Shown here in pieces: positions 8,511 to 17,255 of a stretch of 64,000 nucleotides of DNA. The stretch covers positions 1-64,000 of the forward strand of contig QEVL01000009.1 in the NCBI GenBank assembly GCA_003577305.1, read 5' to 3'. The notes below the pieces were generated by a model. That model made no database searches, had not been told where the DNA came from, and was given only the letters and a program-made list of their open reading frames with translations. The stretch is from Burkholderiales bacterium. Its GTDB lineage: Bacteria; Pseudomonadota; Gammaproteobacteria; Burkholderiales; Burkholderiaceae_E. The position numbers and the translations under genes were made by a program. Each line of letters starts with the position of its first letter. Positions within the stretch are counted from its first letter, which is position 1.

Positions 8511-9397
8511 TGCAGTATGTCGCAAACGGCGTCGTGCTCGGTGCGACGCTCGCGCTGGGCGCGATCGGGCTCACACTCACCTACAACATCCTGCGCTTCG
8601 CCAATTTCGCGCATGGCGAGTTCCTGACGTTCGGCGCGTATTTCACGCTGGTGTTCGCCGCCTTCTTCGCCGGCGCTGCCCCGATCGGTCCGCTCACCTT
8701 CGGGTGGGGCTTTCTGCTGGCGGCGGTGATCGGGCTCGTGCTTTCCGCGCTGCTCGCGCTCGTACTCGACCGCTTGCTCTTTCGCCGGCTGCGCCGCAGC
8801 GACGTCACCGTGACGCTGGTGATTGCGTCCTTCGGCGCCTCGCTGATGCTGCGCAACGTCGTCGTGTTCGTCTGGAGCCCGCGCCCCGAGTACTTCTCGC
8901 GCACGATCGCGGTGTCCAGGGAGATCGTGCCGGGGGTGCGCATGACCGGCGACGAGCTTTTCGTCGTTGCGCTCACCGCGGCGCTGATGCTCGCGCTGCA
9001 CCTGTTTCTCACGCGCTCCTCGCTGGGGCGCTCGATGCGCGCGGTTTCCGACGATCCGTCGCTCGCGCGCGTGGCCGGCATCGACGTGCAGGCGATGATC
9101 CGCTGGACCTGGTTCATCGGCGCAGGGCTGGCGGCCGTGGCCGGAATTCTGTTCGGACTCACCGTACAGATCTCCCCGGAAATGGGCTTCAACCTGATCC
9201 TGCCCATGTTTGCCGCGACCATCCTCGGCGGCATCGGCAGCATCTACGGCGCGGTGGTCGGAGGGCTGATCATCGGGCTGGCGCAGGAGCTGTCGGTGCC
9301 GCTGATCGGCGCGGCGTACAAGCCCGCGGTTGCCTTCACGCTGATGTTCCTGATCCTGCTCGTGTACCCGCAGGGCATTCTGGGAGATCGCAGTTGA
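8507..9397 (+). CDS. ABC transporter inner-membrane permease, LivH-like
   Basis: A 296-residue, highly hydrophobic protein with about eight membrane segments. The N-terminal YVANGVVLGATLALGAIGLT and the following ILRFANFAHGEFLTFGAY are characteristic of LivH-type permeases. The late segment with ATILGGIGSIYGAVVGGLII is the conserved cytoplasmic loop region contacting the ATPases. ATG 8507 overlaps the ATPase stop. It pairs with the LivM-like permease encoded next. Confidence 0.92.
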   Translation: MMQYVANGVVLGATLALGAIGLTLTYNILRFANFAHGEFLTFGAYFTLVFAAFFAGAAPIGPLTFGWGFLLAAVIGLVLSALLALVLDRLLFRRLRRSDVTVTLVIASFGASLMLRNVVVFVWSPRPEYFSRTIAVSREIVPGVRMTGDELFVVALTAALMLALHLFLTRSSLGRSMRAVSDDPSLARVAGIDVQAMIRWTWFIGAGLAAVAGILFGLTVQISPEMGFNLILPMFAATILGGIGSIYGAVVGGLIIGLAQELSVPLIGAAYKPAVAFTLMFLILLVYPQGILGDRS

Positions 9398-10362
9398 CCG
9401 GAATGCTCTCGTACCTGGTTTTCTTTCTCGCGCAGGCTTCGATCTTCGCGGTCGTCTGCCTGGGCCTGAACCTGCAGTGGGGCTATACGGGCCTGTTCAA
9501 CATCGGCGTGGCGGGATTCTTTCTCGTGGGTGCCTACGCCTTCGCGATCCTGTGTGGTCCGGAGTACCCGATGCAGCTCGGCGGCCGCGGGTTGCCGTTT
9601 CCGGTCGGGCTGCTGGGCGCGGCGCTCGCCTCGGGCGTAGTGGCCTTCGTCGTCGGAATACCCACGTTGAGGCTGCGCGAAGACTACCTCGCGATCGTGA
9701 CGATCGGCATCGCCACCACGCTTCACCTGGTGGCGCTGAATGCCCAGTGGCTCACGGGAGGCAGCCAGGGCGCGTCGGGCATTCCACGGCCGCTTCCGGG
9801 CCTGCTCGACACCGTCCTTGCCCGCAACGCGCTGATGCTGGGGCTGTCGCTTGCGGTGGTGCTGTCGGTGTACGCCGGGCTCGAGGCGATGGTCCGCTCG
9901 CCATGGGGCAGGGTGCTCAAGGCGATTCGCGAGGACGAGACCGCCGCTTCTTCGCTCGGCAAGAATGCCTTCCTCTTTCGCCTGCAGGCCTTCGTCATCG
10001 GCTCGTCGATCATGGGAATCGGCGGCGCGCTGTACGCGAGCTTCGTGGGCTTCGTCAGCCCGGAAGACTTCCAGCCGATCCTCACCTTCCAGGTCTGGAC
10101 CATGCTGATCGTCGGCGGCAGCGGCAACAACAAGGGGGCGGTGCTCGGTGCGCTCGTCATGTGGGCAGTGTGGACCCTCAGCGGTACGCTCGCGCAGCAG
10201 TTGCTGCCGCCCGGCCTGCAGGTCAAGGGCGGCGCCGCGCAGGTGATCCTGATCGGTCTGGTGCTGATGGTCACGCTGGTGGTCCGTCCGCGCGGGCTGA
10301 TCGGCGAAGAGGCCGAAGTGTCGCGCGGCGCCGTGGTCGAAGGCGCTCCCGGCAGGCGGTGA
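9394..10362 (+). CDS. ABC transporter inner-membrane permease, LivM-like
   Basis: The second permease of the importer, about 320 residues with eight or more membrane spans. LNLQWGYTGLFNIGVAGFFL near the N-terminus and GRVLKAIREDETAASSLGKN in the middle are LivM hallmarks. TTG 9394 overlaps the LivH-like stop (TTGA) and has GGGAG 7 bases upstream; ATG 9403 in the same frame is the alternative start. The gene closes the operon; its stop lies 45 bases from the end of the convergent thioesterase gene. Confidence 0.88.
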   Translation: MTGMLSYLVFFLAQASIFAVVCLGLNLQWGYTGLFNIGVAGFFLVGAYAFAILCGPEYPMQLGGRGLPFPVGLLGAALASGVVAFVVGIPTLRLREDYLAIVTIGIATTLHLVALNAQWLTGGSQGASGIPRPLPGLLDTVLARNALMLGLSLAVVLSVYAGLEAMVRSPWGRVLKAIREDETAASSLGKNAFLFRLQAFVIGSSIMGIGGALYASFVGFVSPEDFQPILTFQVWTMLIVGGSGNNKGAVLGALVMWAVWTLSGTLAQQLLPPGLQVKGGAAQVILIGLVLMVTLVVRPRGLIGEEAEVSRGAVVEGAPGRR

Positions 10363-10407
10363 GGTGTGCGCCGGCGCCGGCGCACGCTCGCGCACATCCC
10401 GAGGCGC

Positions 10408-10827
10408 TCAGCGGCAACGCGCCAGGATGTCCTCGGGAACCGGCACCGCATGGATGCGCGTGCGGTCGGCCGGATCGCGGATGCAGAAGACGCGGGTCTC
10501 GCGGCTTTCGCAGATCAGGTCGTCGCCGCGCACGATCGTGTGCTTCTGGACGAAGACTTTCGAGCGCCACTCCTCGACCTCGGTGCGGATCTCGAGCGTT
10601 TCGCCGTAGGTGGAGCTCTTGAAGAACCGGGTGTGGTGCTCGAGCATCGGCGTGCCGATGATGCCGTTGATGCGCTCGAGTTCGTGCCAGGGCGGCACCC
10701 CGAGAGTCATGAAGAAATGCAGCGACGCCGCGTCCATCCAGCGATGGTAGCGGGGGAAAAACACGATACCGGCGGGGTCGCAGTCGCCGAAGCGCACTTC
10801 GACCTTCATGGTCGTGGTCTTGCTCAT
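10408..10827 (-). CDS. Acyl-CoA thioesterase, 4-hydroxybenzoyl-CoA thioesterase type
   Basis: A 139-residue single hot-dog-fold thioesterase. FGDCDPAGIVFFPRYHRWMD at residues 13-32 matches the Pseudomonas 4-hydroxybenzoyl-CoA thioesterase closely, including the catalytic aspartate at residue 17. Further matching stretches are IIGTPMLEHHTRFFKSSTYG and VEEWRSKVFVQKH. The family hydrolyses aryl- or acyl-CoA to the free acid and CoA. It is the last gene of a minus-strand operon that also encodes a CoA ligase and an acylating dehydrogenase, so it may release acid from unwanted thioester or recycle CoA. Substrate preference within the family varies. Confidence 0.85.
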   Translation of the reverse strand: MSKTTTMKVEVRFGDCDPAGIVFFPRYHRWMDAASLHFFMTLGVPPWHELERINGIIGTPMLEHHTRFFKSSTYGETLEIRTEVEEWRSKVFVQKHTIVRGDDLICESRETRVFCIRDPADRTRIHAVPVPEDILARCR

Positions 10828-10895
10828 GCGGGGGATCCCGGTCCGGTGCAAAGCCGCAATGATAATCGCTTTGCCGCGGCCTTCCGCGAGGCGCC

Positions 10896-12500
10896 TCAGG
10901 AGCCTGCGACGAGCTTCAGCCGCTGCACTTTTCCGGACGGGCCGCGAGGCAGTTCGTCGACGAAGCGGATTTCCCTGGGCGTCTTGTAGCGGCCCAGGTG
11001 CATCTCGCAGAACGCGCGCAATTCGTCGCGCAGCGACTGCTCGTCCTCGGCGCTGCGGGCGCGACGCTCCTCGCGGACGATGACGCAGGCGAGGATCTCC
11101 TGGCCGTAGTGACGGTCGGGCAGCCCGACCGCGGCGGCGTCGGCCACCGCCGGGTGGCGCAGCAGCACCTCGTCGATTTCGCGCGGGGCGATGTTTTCGC
11201 CGCCCTTGATGATCAGCTCCTTGATGCGTCCGGTGACGTAGAAGAAGCCGTCGGCGTCGCGCCGTCCGAGGTCGCCGGTGCGCAGCCATCCGTCGACGAA
11301 AGCCGCAGCGCTCGCCTCGGGGTTGCGGTAGTAGCCGGGTGTGACCTGCGGCCCGCGGATGAGGATCTCGCCGGTCTGGCCATCGGGCACGGTCTGCCCC
11401 TGCTCGTCGACCACCCGCGCCTCGCATCCGGAGGGCCGCCCCACGGATCCGATGCGGCGCGCGCCCGGCTCGATCGGATTGCTGAAAGCAGGGGCGACCG
11501 TCTCGGTCAGACCCATCGTCTCGACGATGCCGATGCCGAACTTCGCCTCGAAGGCGCGGTGATGCTCGGGCGGGAGAGCCGCCGAGGCCGAGCGGCAGAA
11601 GCGGATCGCCGCGAGCTGCTCGCGCGGCGGCGATTCGCCCTCGAGCAGGTAGCTGATGATGGTGGGCACCACGTTGATCCAGGTGCACCGATGCGCGACG
11701 ACCATCGGCCAGAAGCGCCCCGCCGAGAAGCGCCGCGCGATCGCCAGGCTGCCGCCGTGCGCGAGCGGTGCGAGCATCGTCACCGCGAACGCGTTGATGT
11801 GGTAGAGCGGCAGCACCGCGGCGACGCGGTCGGCGGGACCGAGCAGGTGCTCGCGGCTGATCGCGTGCGCATTCGCGGCCAGGTTCGCGTGCGTGAGGAT
11901 CACTCCCTTGGGCTTGCCGGTCGTGCCGGACGTGTACATCAGGAGCGCGAGGTCGTCGGGCGAAGGCGATGGTAGGGGCCCGGTGCCCGCGCCGGCCGGG
12001 CGGTGCGCGTCGGCGGCCTCGTGGGTGTTCGCGATGCCGGTTTCGTCTTCGCCGGGAATCGCCTGCGCGTCGGGATCGACCTCGACGATCGCCGGCATCG
12101 GCGCACAGCCGGAGAGGATCTCGCGCAGCCGCGCCGCCCAATCGGGCGAGGCGAAGATCAGCCGGCAGCCGGCGTGCTCGATCACGTAGCGCATCTGCTC
12201 GGGCTGCGACACCAGGTTCACCGGAACCACCGCGCGGCCGCTGTACATCGCGCCGAGCAGCAGGCGCACCGTCGCGATGCCGTTGGGCATCACGATGGCG
12301 ACGTTCTCGCCGGCGCCGGCGCCGAGCCGCGCGAGCAGCGCGCCGATGCGTCGGCACGACGCCCGCAGCCCGGCGAAGTCGAGCGTGCGGCCGGTTTCGG
12401 TGGCGACGAGGTAGCTGGCGTCGCCGCGGTCGGCGGCGCGCGCGTCGACCAGCGCGGTGACGGTGCGCGGATCACCGGGCTGATGATGTTCGATCGTCAT
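10896..12500 (-). CDS. AMP-forming acyl-CoA ligase (possible sulfoacetate- or aryl-CoA ligase)
   Basis: A 534-residue member of the ANL superfamily, which activates a carboxylate to an acyl-adenylate and then to a CoA thioester. The phosphate-binding loop YTSGTTGKPKG is at residues 189-199, GLTETVAP at 330-337, the hinge-region sequence GWLRTGDLGRRDADGFFYV follows, and the catalytic lysine of PSGKVQRLK is Lys524. There is no signal peptide. The start lies 14 bases after the aldehyde dehydrogenase stop. Paired with an acylating aldehyde dehydrogenase and an IclR regulator, it resembles SauT of Cupriavidus necator sulfoacetate metabolism. The pocket residues cannot be judged by eye, so other short or aromatic acids remain possible. 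Confidence 0.83.
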   Translation of the reverse strand: MTIEHHQPGDPRTVTALVDARAADRGDASYLVATETGRTLDFAGLRASCRRIGALLARLGAGAGENVAIVMPNGIATVRLLLGAMYSGRAVVPVNLVSQPEQMRYVIEHAGCRLIFASPDWAARLREILSGCAPMPAIVEVDPDAQAIPGEDETGIANTHEAADAHRPAGAGTGPLPSPSPDDLALLMYTSGTTGKPKGVILTHANLAANAHAISREHLLGPADRVAAVLPLYHINAFAVTMLAPLAHGGSLAIARRFSAGRFWPMVVAHRCTWINVVPTIISYLLEGESPPREQLAAIRFCRSASAALPPEHHRAFEAKFGIGIVETMGLTETVAPAFSNPIEPGARRIGSVGRPSGCEARVVDEQGQTVPDGQTGEILIRGPQVTPGYYRNPEASAAAFVDGWLRTGDLGRRDADGFFYVTGRIKELIIKGGENIAPREIDEVLLRHPAVADAAAVGLPDRHYGQEILACVIVREERRARSAEDEQSLRDELRAFCEMHLGRYKTPREIRFVDELPRGPSGKVQRLKLVAGS

Positions 12501-12514
12501 GATGTCGGTGTTCT

Positions 12515-13933
12515 TCAGCGCCCGTGCTTCCTGAAGAACGCGCCGAGCAGATCGTCGAGCTCGGGCACGCGCTCGGGAATCGGCCTGGCGATGCGCGTGA
12601 TGTTCATGTAGTGACGCACGTTCATGTTGTCGCTGAAGTTGTTGCGGCCCCAGGTGCCGCACCCCATCGACAGCGAGAACGGCAGGCCGTTGTCGAAACT
12701 GCCGCCGGTGGCGATGCAGTGCGCCTGGTTGACGATCACGCGCGCCACCGGCAGGTGCAGCCCGAGCTCGAGCGCGCGGGGCTCGACCGCGGTGTGCAGG
12801 CCCACCGAGTGCCCCGCACCCATGTAGTCGTAGATGCGCTGCACGACGCGCCGGGCCTCGTCGAAGTCCTGCGCCACGTAAAGCGCCATCACCGGCGAGA
12901 GCTTCTCGCCCGAGAACGGATGCGCCGGGCCGCAGTCGGACTCGGCGACCATCAGCACGCGCAGGTCGGTGCGCCTGGCGAGGTCGCCGAAGCCGGCGAC
13001 CGCGGCGATTTCGCTGGCCGACTTGCCGATCACGTCGGCCGAGAGCTTGCCGCCGGGCCACATCGCGCGCTGCAGCGCCGCCTTGTGCGCGTCGTCGAGC
13101 AGCACCACGCCGCGGGCGGCGAGCGCCGCGAGCAGCCGCTCGCGCGCGGCGCGCACGACCACGACGCTGTTCTCGGACGAGCAGCTGGTGGCGTTGTCGA
13201 ACGTCTTCGAGCGCACGATGCGCTCGGCGGCCGCCTCGCAATCGGCCGTCTCGTCGACGATTGCCGCGACGTTGCCCGCGCCCACGCCGAACGCCGGCGT
13301 GCCGCAGGTGTAGGCGGCGCGCACGTTGCTCTGCGAGCCGGTGGCGACGACCAGGTCGGCCTCGCGCATCAGCACCGCGGTGGCCTCCTTGGTGATCGTG
13401 CCCGGCAGCATCTGCACCAGGTCGTGCGGCGCGTCGACGCGGTCGAACTGTGCGTGAATGAACTCCAGCAGCTTCGCGCAGGTGCTGCGGCCCTTCGGGC
13501 TGGGCGCAACCACGATCGCGTTGCGCGCCTTCAGGGCGTTGATGATCTTGTTGGCGGGCGTGGCGGCGGGATTGGTCGAGGGGGTGATCGCCGCGACGAC
13601 GCCCACTGGCCGGGCGATCTCCACCAGGCCGCGCTCCGGACACTCGGCGATCACGTCGACCGTCTTCATGCCGTGAAGGTCGCGCAGCAGGCCGAGCGTC
13701 TTGCGGTGGTTCTTGCGCACCTTGTCTTCGACGTTGCCCACGCCGGTGTCGGCAACGGCGAGTTCGGCCAGTTCGCGGTTGCGCCCGGGCTCGAGGATTG
13801 CCCACGCAGCGGCGTCGACCACCTCGTCGACGCGCGCCTGGTTCCAGCCGGCAGTGACGGCTTGCGCCTTGCGCGCCCGCCTGACGACCTCCCGGACTGC
13901 TTCGGCTGCCGATTCCATGTCGGTGTTGCTCAT
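12515..13933 (-). CDS. CoA-acylating aldehyde dehydrogenase (SauS/EutE-like)
   Basis: A 472-residue enzyme of the acylating aldehyde dehydrogenase family, which interconverts an aldehyde and its CoA thioester with NAD(P). TPSTNPAATPANKIINALKA at about 118-137 is the family cofactor-binding stretch and TFDNATSCSSEN contains the likely catalytic Cys251. It lacks the glutamate general-base motif of hydrolytic dehydrogenases. Sulfoacetaldehyde dehydrogenase SauS and acetaldehyde dehydrogenases EutE/PduP/AdhE share this architecture. Its ATG overlaps the tctA stop (ATGA), so it is translationally coupled to the transporter. In a SauS-type pathway it would reduce the thioester made by the neighbouring ligase. 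Confidence 0.83.
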   Translation of the reverse strand: MSNTDMESAAEAVREVVRRARKAQAVTAGWNQARVDEVVDAAAWAILEPGRNRELAELAVADTGVGNVEDKVRKNHRKTLGLLRDLHGMKTVDVIAECPERGLVEIARPVGVVAAITPSTNPAATPANKIINALKARNAIVVAPSPKGRSTCAKLLEFIHAQFDRVDAPHDLVQMLPGTITKEATAVLMREADLVVATGSQSNVRAAYTCGTPAFGVGAGNVAAIVDETADCEAAAERIVRSKTFDNATSCSSENSVVVVRAARERLLAALAARGVVLLDDAHKAALQRAMWPGGKLSADVIGKSASEIAAVAGFGDLARRTDLRVLMVAESDCGPAHPFSGEKLSPVMALYVAQDFDEARRVVQRIYDYMGAGHSVGLHTAVEPRALELGLHLPVARVIVNQAHCIATGGSFDNGLPFSLSMGCGTWGRNNFSDNMNVRHYMNITRIARPIPERVPELDDLLGAFFRKHGR

Positions 13934-15468
13934 GCTTGTGACCGCTCGACGGGTTGTCCGAAACGCGCCTCGCGCCGACGCTGCCGCAGTGCGCGCACGA
14001 TCGGCCAGAGTAGTCCGGCGATGGCGAGCAGCATCACGACCGCGCTGATCGGGCGGGTAAAGAGCACGGTCCAGTCGTTGTCGAAGCTCACCATCATGGT
14101 CATGAAGTTGGTCTCGGCGAGTGGTCCGAGGATCGTGCCCAGCACCAGCGGCGCGATCGGAAAGCGGAAGCGCTCGAAGAGATAGCCGATCAGCCCGAAG
14201 GCGGAGATCACGTACAGGTCGGACAGGCTGTTGCGCGCGGCGAAGGCGCCGACGAAGCAGAACACGACCACGAAGGCCGAGACGACTGCTTCCGGGGCGT
14301 CGAGCACCTTGCACAGCGGCTTGATCGCGAAATAGCCCAGCACGCACATGCCGATGACCGACAGGAACACCGCCGCGAACACCGCGTAGACCAGCCCGGT
14401 GCTGCTCACGAACACCTGGGGCCCGGGCTGGATGCCGTGCAGCAGGAACGCCGCGAGCATGACGGCGGTGGCGCCGCTGCCCGGGATGCCCATCGCCAGC
14501 AGCGGCACCAGCGCGCCACCCACCGACGCGGTGGCCGCCGACTTGGCCGCCACGATGCCCTCGGGTGCCCCGGTGCCCAGCTGCTTGCGGTTCCTGCCGT
14601 ACTGGCTCTCCAGCCCGTAGGCGACGAAGGCCGAGACGGTCGCGCCGGCCCCCGGAACGATTCCCACCACCACGCCGGTGAGCGTGCCGCGCAACAGTGT
14701 GAATTTCACCCGCAGGATCTCGGCCCAGCGCGGCAGCGCAGTGCGAAAGCGCGCCTGCCCGTCACCGCCCTCGCCGGATTCGGCCGCGAAACCGGCGTGC
14801 ATCCGCGTGAGCACCTCGCCGATGCCGTAGGCGCCCACCATCACCAGCAGGAAATCGACCCCGTCGAGCAGAAACGGCTGGCCGAAGGCGAAGCGCTCGG
14901 CCCCGTAGATGTCGTCGACCCCGATGGTTGCGATCAGCAGCCCCAGGCACAGGCTCACGAGCGCATTGACCACCGAGTCGCCCGAGAGCGCCACCACGCT
15001 GATCAGGCCGAAGAACACGATCGCGAAGAACTCGGGCGAGGAGAAGTTCAGCGCCACGCGCGCCACCGGCTCGGCCATCGCCACCATCATGATCGCCGAG
15101 GCGATGCCGCCGATGAACGCCGCCGCCAGCGACCAGCCCAGCGCCCGCGCCGCCTGGCCCTTGCGCGTCATCTCGTAGCCGTCCCACAGCAGCGGCACGT
15201 CCATCGGCTCGCCGGGAATGCGAAACAGGATCGACGTGATCGCGCCGGCGTAGGTGCCCGAGACGTACATCGCGGTGAGCAGGATCAGCGCCGGCCCCAC
15301 GCCCATCTTGTAGGTGAAGGGCAATGCGAGCACCACTCCCATCACCAGCGTGAGCCCGGGCAGCACCGCCACCAGCATTCCCAGCACCAGGCCGATCAGC
15401 AGCACCAGGAAGTTCAGCGGCGTGAGCACCGTCACGACGCCGCCGAGCAGGTGCATCAGCACGTCCAT
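13930..15468 (-). CDS. tctA: TTT transporter large membrane subunit TctA
   Basis: A 512-residue TctA-family permease with about twelve membrane segments. FLVLLIGLVLGMLVAVLPGL near the N-terminus and GALVPLLAMGIPGSGATAVM in the second half are the two repeated family signatures. With TctB and the TctC receptor it forms a secondary, ion-driven importer for carboxylates. It lies 13 bases after tctB and overlaps the aldehyde dehydrogenase start by 4 bases, placing transport and catabolism in one operon. Confidence 0.93.
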   Translation of the reverse strand: MDVLMHLLGGVVTVLTPLNFLVLLIGLVLGMLVAVLPGLTLVMGVVLALPFTYKMGVGPALILLTAMYVSGTYAGAITSILFRIPGEPMDVPLLWDGYEMTRKGQAARALGWSLAAAFIGGIASAIMMVAMAEPVARVALNFSSPEFFAIVFFGLISVVALSGDSVVNALVSLCLGLLIATIGVDDIYGAERFAFGQPFLLDGVDFLLVMVGAYGIGEVLTRMHAGFAAESGEGGDGQARFRTALPRWAEILRVKFTLLRGTLTGVVVGIVPGAGATVSAFVAYGLESQYGRNRKQLGTGAPEGIVAAKSAATASVGGALVPLLAMGIPGSGATAVMLAAFLLHGIQPGPQVFVSSTGLVYAVFAAVFLSVIGMCVLGYFAIKPLCKVLDAPEAVVSAFVVVFCFVGAFAARNSLSDLYVISAFGLIGYLFERFRFPIAPLVLGTILGPLAETNFMTMMVSFDNDWTVLFTRPISAVVMLLAIAGLLWPIVRALRQRRREARFGQPVERSQA

Positions 15469-15481
15469 CGCCTGCGTTCCT

Positions 15482-16069
15482 TCAGCTCACGCCCAGCAGG
15501 CGCAGCAGCGCCAGCGAGACCTCGCGAAATGGCCCGGCACCCAGCGGCAGCGAGATGTAGGCCACGCGCATGAAGATCACGATCAGCAGAAAACTGCCCG
15601 CCAAACCGATCGCACCCGCCAGCAAGGGGCGCGAGAACCCGCCGATCAGCATGAACAGCGCCAGGAACAGCGCGGTGGCCAGAAAGAACCCCAGCCAGTC
15701 CACGCCGAGTGCAAACGCGCCGATCAGCACGAGGCCGCCCAGCAGCCGCCCGGGGTACTCGGCCTGCGCTTGCGTTGCCCCGGCTGGCGCCGGCCCGGTC
15801 GCCTCCGGCGCCGCCCCGGACGGGTTGTGCGCGAACTCCCCGGTCAGGCCCTCGGCGGTGAACGTCGACTTCGCAACCAGACGCTTGACGACCTCGTAGA
15901 GGCACAACAACCCCATGATCGCGACCACCGTCTTGGGCCAGAAGTCCGGCCCGATCCGATGCGCATCGCCCGCTGCACCCGTGTCGATCTGCATCGCCGA
16001 CCAGTACAGCAGCACCGACGCCAGCAACATCACCAGGTGCGGCAGTACCCGCTTCATCCGGTTGGGCAT
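15482..16069 (-). CDS. tctB: TTT transporter small membrane subunit TctB
   Basis: A 195-residue protein with four predicted membrane spans: one at the N-terminus (HLVMLLASVLLYWSAM), one after GPDFWPKTVVAIMGL, and a C-terminal pair. The GPxFWP element is typical of TctB. A hydrophilic, Ala/Pro-rich loop separates the halves. ATG 16069 (MPNRMKRVLPHLV) was preferred over longer in-frame starts because the extra N-terminus has no TctB character. It follows tctC by 28 bases. Confidence 0.85.
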   Translation of the reverse strand: MPNRMKRVLPHLVMLLASVLLYWSAMQIDTGAAGDAHRIGPDFWPKTVVAIMGLLCLYEVVKRLVAKSTFTAEGLTGEFAHNPSGAAPEATGPAPAGATQAQAEYPGRLLGGLVLIGAFALGVDWLGFFLATALFLALFMLIGGFSRPLLAGAIGLAGSFLLIVIFMRVAYISLPLGAGPFREVSLALLRLLGVS

Positions 16070-16097
16070 TGCAGTCGTTTCCCGGGGCGCGGCGACG

Positions 16098-17081
16098 TCA
16101 GGACTTCGCCGGCAGGTTGGCTTCGATGCGATCGAGTTCGCCCTTGAGGAAGGCGTCCGCCTTGTCTGCCGGGATGAAGCTGTCGGCAAAAGCGAGTTCG
16201 TCGACCAGGTACTGCTTGAAGTCGCCGCTGCGCGCCACTTTCTCGATCGCTGCGGCCAGGGTTGCCACGTGCTTCGGGTCGGTGCCGGCGCGCACGACGA
16301 TCGCGCGGAACTGGCTGATCACCAGCGAGAACCCGGAGTCCTTCGCGAGGGCGACGTCGGTGTACCCGGTCTGCGGCTGGTCGGCGAAGAACACGACCGG
16401 CCGCATCTGCTTGTTGGCGAGGAAGGAGCGCACGTCGCCGGCCTGCTCGATCACCACGTCGGCGTGCCCGCCGAGCACGGAGGTGTACCGCTCTCCGGGC
16501 GCGGCGAACGGTACGACACGGAACTTGTAGCCCTTGGCCTTCATCTGGTTGACCAGGATCTCGTCGACGCTGCCGAAGCCGGTGACACCGACCTTCAGTT
16601 CGTTCGTGCGTGCATCGGCCAGCAGGTCGGCGAAGTTCTTCCACTTTGCGTCGCTCTTCACGAACAGCCCGCTCGGCTGGCGGATCATGATGCCCAGCGG
16701 CGTGATGTCGGAGAGTTTCCAGCGGCCCTTGCCGCCAGCCAGCGTGGCCAGCGTGTCGCCGATGAACACGCAGATCATGTAGCCGTCGGCCGGTGAGGAC
16801 AGCAGCTTCGCCGTTCCGGTATTGCCGGTGGCGCCGGTGACGTTCAGCACCGGCAGCGACACCCCGAGCTCGGTCTCGAGCAGCTTCCCGGTGCGGCGCG
16901 CAAGCTGGTCGGCGCCGCCGCCCGCGCCCCAGGGCACGACGAATTCGATCGGTCGTGACGGGAACTTGTCCTGGGCGCGCGACAACGACGGCGCCAGCGC
17001 AAGCGCACCGGCGGCCGACAGCAGGGCGCGGCGCGAAGGGTCGGTTTTCCGGGAGAGTGCGGCTCGGTTCGGTGCAGGCAT
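16098..17081 (-). CDS. tctC: TTT transporter periplasmic receptor TctC (Bug family)
   Basis: A 327-residue extracytoplasmic receptor. ATG 17081 is preceded by GAGGAGAT, a good ribosome binding site. The N-terminus has basic residues and a hydrophobic stretch (RRALLSAAGALALAPSLSRA) consistent with export. The mature start PSRPIEFVVPWGAGGGADQL and the following TGATGNTGTAKLLSSPADGY are diagnostic of Bug receptors, which bind small carboxylates such as tricarboxylates, aromatic acids or sulfonated acids. It is the first gene of the minus-strand operon ending with the thioesterase. The ligand is not predictable from sequence alone. Confidence 0.9.
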   Translation of the reverse strand: MPAPNRAALSRKTDPSRRALLSAAGALALAPSLSRAQDKFPSRPIEFVVPWGAGGGADQLARRTGKLLETELGVSLPVLNVTGATGNTGTAKLLSSPADGYMICVFIGDTLATLAGGKGRWKLSDITPLGIMIRQPSGLFVKSDAKWKNFADLLADARTNELKVGVTGFGSVDEILVNQMKAKGYKFRVVPFAAPGERYTSVLGGHADVVIEQAGDVRSFLANKQMRPVVFFADQPQTGYTDVALAKDSGFSLVISQFRAIVVRAGTDPKHVATLAAAIEKVARSGDFKQYLVDELAFADSFIPADKADAFLKGELDRIEANLPAKS

Positions 17082-17255
17082 GGTGATCTCCTCGTCGGTA
17101 CGGGCGCTCGGCCGGATCTCGCGCACGCCCAGCCTTCTCCGCGGAGGGATCCGTCCTGGCCGGGGCGCGGGGTTTGAATCATGTTAGGCGGGATTGCGCT
17201 GCAACAGAGTCTCGATTAACGTGATTTCCGATGCACAGCGGAATGGGAGCTTGCG

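Noticed and set aside
10896..13805. A single long minus-strand frame that seems to fuse the CoA ligase to the aldehyde dehydrogenase.
   Set aside because: Upstream of 12500 the frame is out of phase with the dehydrogenase and has no homology; the ligase and dehydrogenase each have their own start and stop.
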